Shown here piece after piece: positions 6,067-10,610 of a stretch of DNA of 10,610 bases. The stretch lies in the NCBI GenBank assembly GCA_964450355.1, contig CAYVDH010000125.1, forward strand, positions 1-10,610. Reading direction: 5' to 3'. This DNA comes from CAYVDH01 sp964450355 (lineage in GTDB: Bacteria > Bacteroidota > Bacteroidia > NS11-12g > UBA955). The position numbers were made by a program, and so were the translations under genes. The notes under the pieces were generated by a model. The model worked only from the letters and a program-made list of their open reading frames with translations. It had not been told where the DNA came from and made no database searches. Numbering within the stretch: position 1 is the first letter of the stretch; every line of letters starts with the position of its first letter.

Positions 6067-6429
6067 TTAAGTTCTTAAAATTTTGTCCAATGATTTCCCT
6101 TTTGCTAATTCATCTATTAATTTATCCAAATATCGAACTTTTTGAGTTAATGGATTTTTTAGCTCTTCAACTTTATATCCGCAAATAGTCCCCTTTATTA
6201 AGTGAGCATTTTGATTCAATGTCGCCTGTTCAAAAAACTCTTTGAAACTGATTTTTGATTCAATAAAACCTATGATTTGTTGCTCATTGAATGATGTCAA
6301 CCATTCTATTACCGTATGCAATTCTTGTATGGTCCTCCCCTTTTTTTCAACCTTTGCTACATAATACGGATAGACTGAAGCAAAAGTTATTTTGGCAATT
6401 TTTTGATCTTGAATTTCTTGTTTATCCAT
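6067..6429 (-). CDS. DUF2200 family protein
   Basis: A 120-residue cytosolic protein with the full DUF2200 pattern: ITFASVYPYYVAKVEKKGRT (14-33), EWLTSF (42-47), FKEFFEQAT, NAHLIKGTICGYKVEEL (74-90), and the highly conserved ending PLTQKVRYLDKLIDELAKGK (93-112) then KILRT. Length and motifs look intact. DUF2200 proteins are conserved but have no established biochemical role. Its neighbours are envelope proteins, with a 35-base gap upstream and 6 bases downstream, so it is probably part of the same transcript. That association may be incidental. Confidence 0.92.
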   Translation of the reverse strand: MDKQEIQDQKIAKITFASVYPYYVAKVEKKGRTIQELHTVIEWLTSFNEQQIIGFIESKISFKEFFEQATLNQNAHLIKGTICGYKVEELKNPLTQKVRYLDKLIDELAKGKSLDKILRT

Positions 6430-6464
6430 GACTTTAAACTTATTTTTTACAAGTTATAAATTAA

Positions 6465-7205
6465 CTATTGAAATAACAAATTAATTTTATCTTTCTTTAT
6501 GTTTTTCAACTCCAATCTTTTATTATAAGTAAAATCAAATGAAATGTTATCTTTTATCCCATAATAAACATCAAATTCATTGCTGTTTGTAACTAAAAAC
6601 ACTTTATATATACCAGCAAAAGCTGCTTCATTATACAATTTCAAAATGCAATCTTTTGTAATCCCCTTTCCAACAAACACTACCAATCTTAAATGTGAGC
6701 TCTTATGATCAGGCAAAAAAAGACTTAAATTACTTGTCTCATTTCCATTACAAAACATGTATTTAAAACTATCTTTTGTTTTTTTAAGATAAATAAATTC
6801 ATCAGCGTCCTGATATTCATATTTGCAAGCGTTTTTCATCAACCCTATTAGTTCAAAATTCTGCAACGAAAGTTCATCGAGCATTGATTTTTTAACGTAA
6901 ATTTTTCCATTTAATTTCATAATACCCTTGCTTATCATGATGTAAAATGCAGCAACTTGACCTTTTGAGTTTTTCAGCAAAATAGAATCTTGTTTGTATT
7001 CACATTTTAACTTGTTTACAAAACTAAATCCACTAATGGCATACAATGTATCTTTAACAAAATACAATTCAGCAGGATAATTATCTTCACTGGATGTATC
7101 TTCACTTTCTATTAACCAGTAACCATCAATATTAGGTTTAATATCATTTTTACAAGATAAATTAAATATCAAAATCATCAAAAAGATTAAAATATTGTAT
7201 CTCAT
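6465..7205 (-). CDS. Lipoprotein with an ExbD/TolR-like C-terminal stretch
   Basis: A 246-residue protein with a clean lipoprotein signal (hydrophobic residues 4-15, NLSC, Cys18). The first part of the mature protein (IDGYWLIESED, AELYFVKDTLYAISGF, EYKQDSILL) looks like a lipocalin-type beta fold of the kind seen in many Bacteroidota lipoproteins. Residues about 171-208 (HLRLVVFVGKGITKDCILKL, then YNEAAFAGIYKVFLVTNSNE) resemble the periplasmic domain of ExbD/TolR, where a strand is followed by a helix, AGI and a V-x-LVT strand. ExbD itself has an N-terminal membrane helix instead of a lipid anchor, so this would be a soluble variant. The similarity is by eye and unproven. It starts 1 base after the stop of the LAS peptidase gene, implying coupled expression. 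Confidence 0.7.
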   Translation of the reverse strand: MRYNILIFLMILIFNLSCKNDIKPNIDGYWLIESEDTSSEDNYPAELYFVKDTLYAISGFSFVNKLKCEYKQDSILLKNSKGQVAAFYIMISKGIMKLNGKIYVKKSMLDELSLQNFELIGLMKNACKYEYQDADEFIYLKKTKDSFKYMFCNGNETSNLSLFLPDHKSSHLRLVVFVGKGITKDCILKLYNEAAFAGIYKVFLVTNSNEFDVYYGIKDNISFDFTYNKRLELKNIKKDKINLLFQ

Positions 7206-7206
7206 G

Positions 7207-8040
7207 TTATTTTATTTGTATGTGTATATGGTCATCGTGTCTTACAGAGTGGCATCCATGAAATTTAATTTTATTTGATTTCAAATTCAATCTCAATTTT
7301 AAATGTGGCTCAATAAACACTTTCTCTACTGAAGGATGTTTGCTCAGCAAATTCAAAGCAAATTGATTCCTTTGGTTGTCGAATATAAAATTAGACTTGT
7401 TGGATTGATTCACCAATTTTGAGGAAAAGCTGTATTGCCAATACCCCTTTTCAAGGCAGTATTTTGATGTGTTAACTTCATTCGATTTTGGGTCTTCATA
7501 CACTCCATATCCAATTATTGAAGGAACATCTGAGCATGCTTTTCCTGTTTTGGCATCTAAATAAAACAATGCTATATCCAATTTTCTTCCATCATTATGA
7601 CTTAAATGTGGCAACAATGGAAAATTAAAAAAAGGGAAATTTGCATCTAAATAATTGATTTGAGTTTTTTCATATTCAAAATGTATTTCTTTCGACAAAT
7701 GGATCATTAACTCATGCAATTCAACATCAACATAATGGCGGTTTAAAAAACAGGTCAACTTGTTTAGTGGTTTTAAATTCTTATTATCACTAACAGGCAT
7801 TGGGACTCTGTTATTAAGTTTTGCCAATGGAGGTACTACAAAAATACTCACTATGGAATAGAGGAAAACAAAACTTGTCATATTTATTCCAACACTTATT
7901 GGTTTGTTCAATTGTAATTTATCAAAATATGAACAGAAAACACTGTTCAACAATAGTAATACACCACCTATTTGTGTCAGCAATGTAAGAACTATAAATA
8001 GAACAATATATAAAACCACTTTAAAAAAAGAAATTTTCAC
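7207..8040 (-). CDS. Membrane-anchored LAS-type zinc metallopeptidase (MepA-like), GTG start
   Basis: A 277-residue protein with two N-terminal transmembrane helices (about 5-33 and 49-70) and an extracytoplasmic domain carrying the LAS (lysostaphin, D-Ala-D-Ala peptidase, sonic hedgehog) metal signature. This is H-x6-D in SHNDGRKLD (His148, Asp155) and H-x-H in RHDDHIHIQ (His271, His273), with His268 beside it as in MepA-type HDDH-H motifs. Such enzymes cut peptidoglycan cross-links or peptide stems, so a cell-wall endopeptidase role is likely, but the substrate is inferred. The start is GTG at 8038-8040: an in-frame TAG lies a few codons upstream (8056-8058) and the next Met is residue 54, inside the second helix. 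Eighteen residues from its N-terminus it is already in the membrane, so no signal cleavage is expected. Confidence 0.8.
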   Translation of the reverse strand: MKISFFKVVLYIVLFIVLTLLTQIGGVLLLLNSVFCSYFDKLQLNKPISVGINMTSFVFLYSIVSIFVVPPLAKLNNRVPMPVSDNKNLKPLNKLTCFLNRHYVDVELHELMIHLSKEIHFEYEKTQINYLDANFPFFNFPLLPHLSHNDGRKLDIALFYLDAKTGKACSDVPSIIGYGVYEDPKSNEVNTSKYCLEKGYWQYSFSSKLVNQSNKSNFIFDNQRNQFALNLLSKHPSVEKVFIEPHLKLRLNLKSNKIKFHGCHSVRHDDHIHIQIK

Positions 8041-8060
8041 AGGAATATTGAAATACTATA

Positions 8061-8339
8061 TTATTTGATTTGAGGATCAGATTCTGATGATGATTCTAAC
8101 CTTGAAAAAAACCATATTAAACCGCGTTTAGAACTGTAAATTTTATTAGCCCATATCACTCCAACTACAACAGACAAAACCATTAAAATAAAACAAATAG
8201 AGACCCCAACAGCATTTGGCTGATACAAGTAAATTAATGTACTAATAATTGCCCCAAACAATACAGGCGACAAGACTATTCTTATCCAATAATACAATTC
8301 AATTGCTTTTTCAAACAGTGATAAATTTGTTTTTTTCAT
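8061..8339 (-). CDS. Small two-helix membrane protein, conserved-hypothetical type
   Basis: A 92-residue protein: an N-terminal amphipathic stretch (SLFEKAIELYYWIR), two transmembrane helices (about 17-38 and 42-64) with a short polar turn (QPNAVG), and a basic then acidic cytosolic tail (KIYSSKRGLIWFFSRLES...). The layout and the IGIIWA-like end of helix 2 (VVGVIWANKIY) resemble small Bacteroidota proteins I have seen without a function. It sits 18 bases after the esterase gene and 20 bases before the LAS peptidase gene, so it is co-transcribed with both. It could be a membrane partner of the peptidase, but nothing in the sequence shows this. Confidence 0.75.
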   Translation of the reverse strand: MKKTNLSLFEKAIELYYWIRIVLSPVLFGAIISTLIYLYQPNAVGVSICFILMVLSVVVGVIWANKIYSSKRGLIWFFSRLESSSESDPQIK

Positions 8340-8357
8340 GGCATGATTATCTCTTTT

Positions 8358-9239
8358 CTACTTTAAATTTGTTTTAAAAAATGCTACGAGTTTAGTAACT
8401 ACATCGTTATTTTGAGTGTTATCAAAACCATGAAATGCAATGTATTCATAATATTCGTTTTTGACTGATAATGAGTTCAACTTACTGCGCATCCATTGGC
8501 TTTGATATACAGGAACTATAGGATCTAAATTACCATGAAACATGATGATGGGTTGTGAATTGTTAGAAACATTCCAATATGGGCTTACTGATTTATACAC
8601 TGTAGAATCCCATGATTGACCAACATATTCTGTTAAAATATCGCCAGTGTATCCTCCTAACCACAAATTGGTGCTGTTGTACCACGACCAATCACTGATT
8701 ATGCTTGGTCCAAAAACATTTCCTATACATTTGATGTTGCTGTTGTATTTGTATGCATAAATCATGGCTAATTGTCCACCAGCACTTGCACCTACTACTC
8801 CCACTTTATTTGAAATTTGATAATTGTTCGAGTTATTTATGACATGGCTATACACAGCATTGATATCGGAGATGATTTCATTGTGATGTATGTTATTGGC
8901 ATTACTTGCCAACCTGTAATTCATGTTGACAATGGCTACATTGTTCCATTTTGATTTGACAAGATTAACAAATGTATTCATGTCTTCCTTTTGACCTGCT
9001 TTCCAAGCACCACCGTGAATCATTAATATAACATGGGTACTGGTATCACGTTTGGATGGCAAATGAATATCATACACTTGACTTGAATGGGAGCCATAGG
9101 AAACATTGAATAAAGTTGTGTCATTTAAATTGCTATTGCCAATGTTATTTGAATTGTTTTTGACTTCATCCTTTATACACGAAGAATGATTAAAAGAAAT
9201 GATTAAAAGAATTAAAAAAAAGTTCTTATTCATTACCAT
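8358..9239 (-). CDS. Alpha/beta-hydrolase esterase lipoprotein
   Basis: A 293-residue carboxylesterase-type alpha/beta hydrolase. Visible elements: VILMIHGGAWKAGQ with the HGG oxyanion-hole motif (75-77), VNMNYRLA, the nucleophile elbow GASAGG with Ser152, HGNLDPIVP with the acid Asp239, and FHGF with the base His270. The HGG/GxSxGG pattern fits the hormone-sensitive-lipase/BD-FAE group that cleaves short acyl or aryl esters; the substrate is unknown. The N-terminus is a lipoprotein signal ending HSSC (Cys21). The residues after it, CIKDE, fit the K-(D/E)2 surface-export signal described for Bacteroidota lipoproteins, so the enzyme may be displayed on the cell surface. ATG 9239 or ATG 9233 (two codons later) could start it. 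First gene of the six-gene run ending at 5662. Confidence 0.9.
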   Translation of the reverse strand: MVMNKNFFLILLIISFNHSSCIKDEVKNNSNNIGNSNLNDTTLFNVSYGSHSSQVYDIHLPSKRDTSTHVILMIHGGAWKAGQKEDMNTFVNLVKSKWNNVAIVNMNYRLASNANNIHHNEIISDINAVYSHVINNSNNYQISNKVGVVGASAGGQLAMIYAYKYNSNIKCIGNVFGPSIISDWSWYNSTNLWLGGYTGDILTEYVGQSWDSTVYKSVSPYWNVSNNSQPIIMFHGNLDPIVPVYQSQWMRSKLNSLSVKNEYYEYIAFHGFDNTQNNDVVTKLVAFFKTNLK

Positions 9240-9243
9240 ACAA

Positions 9244-9251
9244 CAAATATA
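9244..9251 (-). promoter_or_regulatory. Candidate -7 promoter element of the esterase operon
   Basis: TATATTTG on the minus strand matches TAnnTTTG and ends 4 bases before the first ATG (9239), the same distance as in the promoter at 5537. A leaderless start is implied unless the second ATG (9233) is used. No TTG lies 19 bases upstream. Confidence 0.45.
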
Positions 9252-9358
9252 ACAAATAATTTACAAAAAAATGAATCTGTTAAAATAAATGGTATTTAAA
9301 AAACAAAAATAGTTAATAGAATTTAAAAAAATGTTGGTTAAAATTAAAAATTGTTTAT

Positions 9359-9366
9359 TAACTTTG
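9359..9366 (+). promoter_or_regulatory. Candidate -7 promoter element of the paralogous lipoprotein pair
   Basis: TAACTTTG matches TAnnTTTG, 19 bases before the ATG at 9386. A TTG at 9334-9336 is the nearest -33 candidate but leaves 22 bases instead of 19. Together with the minus-strand element at 9244-9251 it makes the 146-base gap a divergent promoter region. Confidence 0.45.
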
Positions 9367-9385
9367 ATAAAAAATTGAAAGTTAA

Positions 9386-10060
9386 ATGACTCTTTTAGTA
9401 TTTTTTAGAAAAAACCTTCATAAAAATAAACAACTTAAAATTAGTAAAACAATAATTCTCATAATCTCTATATTAATTTATTCATGCACATGGCAAAAAC
9501 AAATGATTTTAGGTGAATGTAAAAAAAAGTACATTACAAATCCCTTGCTTCGTGAAGGAATAGTTACAATTCCATTTGATGTAAAATATAGATACTTTTC
9601 AAACACTAGTTATGAATTATCAACTTTAACATTCAAAGATTTATACAACAATGAAAGAAATTCATTTTTAGAAAATAGCAATAATTTTTACGGATTGGTT
9701 AAAGACGAAAAATACATTGTTATAATTGATTCTTTAAAACCTTCCTTAAATTTTTTTGAAACTGAAGAAATGGATGGTCCATTTTTTTATCCAAACGAAA
9801 GAGTTGATACAGCTATAGGAGAAATATTAAAACTCAAAAACAGAAGTTCACTTGGCTACTATGAAGTGACCTACTCTTATAAAATACAAAACAAATTATA
9901 TAAAAAAGGATTTAGATGTGAAGATACTCTAAATTTTAGCGAAGGATTGTATGTTGGAAAAAAATACAATGTAATTTATGACCCTATGAATAATGGTAGA
10001 GCTAAAATGTTATACGAACCTCAAGGTTTTATTTTTAAATACCCTAGAACAAAATTTTAA
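9386..10060 (+). CDS. Lipoprotein with a duplicated DUF3592-like module (copy 1)
   Basis: A 224-residue lipoprotein: a long basic n-region (about 21 residues), a hydrophobic stretch (22-32), then IYSC (Cys34). The mature protein has two similar halves. Each holds a beta-rich stretch ending in a conserved K-Y-x-V-I-Y-D-type strand: EKYIVIIDSLKPS (108-120) and KKYNVIYDPMNNGRAKMLYE (192-211). The second half, with GEILKL, YYEVTYSYKIQNKLYKKG and VIYDPMNNGRA, follows the order seen in DUF3592-type proteins (VxYDPxNPxxA), by eye only. Between the halves lies DGPFFYPNERVDT (130-142), also present in the next gene. The n-region is unusually long, but there is no later ATG that keeps the signal. It is followed 7 bases later by its paralogue. 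Function unknown. Confidence 0.8.
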   Translation: MTLLVFFRKNLHKNKQLKISKTIILIISILIYSCTWQKQMILGECKKKYITNPLLREGIVTIPFDVKYRYFSNTSYELSTLTFKDLYNNERNSFLENSNNFYGLVKDEKYIVIIDSLKPSLNFFETEEMDGPFFYPNERVDTAIGEILKLKNRSSLGYYEVTYSYKIQNKLYKKGFRCEDTLNFSEGLYVGKKYNVIYDPMNNGRAKMLYEPQGFIFKYPRTKF

Positions 10061-10067
10061 TTTAAAA

Positions 10068-10610
10068 ATGAACAAAATTTTATCTTTAATATTGATTTTA
10101 AATTTGTTGTATAGCTGTGTATCAAAAAATAAAGCAAATTACATTAACATACCAAATATAAAAAAACCAGTCAAAACTGAGGCGATAGTTTCTACTCCTT
10201 TTTTCGAAAGCAAAATGATGGCTTGGACAGAATACACTTACACAGACTATAAAGACAGTATCCGATTTTTTAGCACTAAAATTAAAACACTTAATTTGGA
10301 TGTTGTAAAGGGGGAAAGATTTATGGTTTTATACGATAGTTTAAATCCCAATCAAGTGATGATTGATGATTTTCAATGCGGACCTTTTTTTTATCCAAAT
10401 GAAAAAGTTGATACTACAAACGGAAGAATTATCATTGCTAAACATTATGGGCAAGAACAAAAATGGATGGAATTTATATTCACTTATCAAGTAAATAATA
10501 TAAGCTTTCAAAAAAGAGTTAAATGCACTGACACTTCGAAATACAGCAATATCATTAATAAAAAAGCTTACAAAGTGATTTATGACCCCAATAATAATGG
10601 TAGAGCTAAA
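10068..10610 (+). CDS. Lipoprotein paralogue of the preceding gene (copy 2), 3' end outside the window
   Basis: Open from ATG 10068 to the window edge (181 codons, no stop), so partial at the 3' end. Lipoprotein signal MNKILSLILILNLLYSC with Cys17, a more typical length than in copy 1. It shares GPFFYPNEKVDT, the KRVKCTDT stretch and VIYDPNNNGRAK with copy 1, clear evidence of tandem gene duplication. As in copy 1 there are two half-modules, RFMVLYDSLNPNQVM (85-99) and KAYKVIYDPNNNGRAK (166-181). The first half here (NLDVVKGERFMVLYDSLNP) is closer to the DUF3592-like pattern than in copy 1. It is 7 bases from the stop of copy 1, so both are on one transcript. Function unknown. Confidence 0.85.
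   Translation, partial: MNKILSLILILNLLYSCVSKNKANYINIPNIKKPVKTEAIVSTPFFESKMMAWTEYTYTDYKDSIRFFSTKIKTLNLDVVKGERFMVLYDSLNPNQVMIDDFQCGPFFYPNEKVDTTNGRIIIAKHYGQEQKWMEFIFTYQVNNISFQKRVKCTDTSKYSNIINKKAYKVIYDPNNNGRAK

Overview
The window looks like chromosomal DNA from a low-GC (about 30% by eye) member of the Bacteroidota, probably Flavobacteriia-like. Three things point there. Several upstream regions carry the Bacteroidota promoter -7 element TAnnTTTG, once with a perfect TTG-N19 partner. There are many short N-terminal lipoprotein signals. Several protein families are typical of the phylum (DUF2805, DUF2200, a DUF6141-like protein, a YdeI/DUF1801 protein). No rRNA, tRNA, CRISPR array, transposase or phage gene was found.

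Layout. Almost everything is on the minus strand, so it reads right to left. At 7-730 lies a type II toxin-antitoxin locus (RelE/HigB-like toxin, then an XRE antitoxin). The toxin is broken by a one-base frameshift, the antitoxin is intact, and a palindrome sits in the promoter. From 731 to 1215 there is AT-rich DNA with no supportable gene. A lone membrane protein follows at 1216-1590. At 1679-3833 is a tightly packed operon: YdeI-family protein with a CDGSH iron-sulfur tail, outer-membrane barrel, GDPD-like lipoprotein. A short DUF2805 gene with a stop at a likely original codon 2 lies at 3868-4065. At 4163-5532 is a three-gene operon (DUF6141-like membrane protein, lipoprotein, SRPBCC/AHSA1 protein) behind a textbook promoter that implies a leaderless mRNA. 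At 5662-9239 is a six-gene co-directional run: esterase lipoprotein, small 2-TM protein, membrane-anchored LAS-type metallopeptidase, lipoprotein with an ExbD-like stretch, DUF2200 protein, 4-TM protein. From 9386 to the end, on the plus strand, are two tandem paralogous lipoproteins, the second cut by the window edge.

How the genes work together. Most encode envelope proteins (lipoproteins, inner-membrane proteins, one barrel, one probable peptidoglycan-type peptidase), but no recognised pathway ties them together. The strongest non-routine observations are the degraded toxin-antitoxin locus with its operator-like palindrome, the CDGSH tail on a YdeI protein, the lipoprotein pair built from a duplicated DUF3592-like module, and the probable nonsense mutation in the DUF2805 gene. 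I saw no convincing new multi-gene system.
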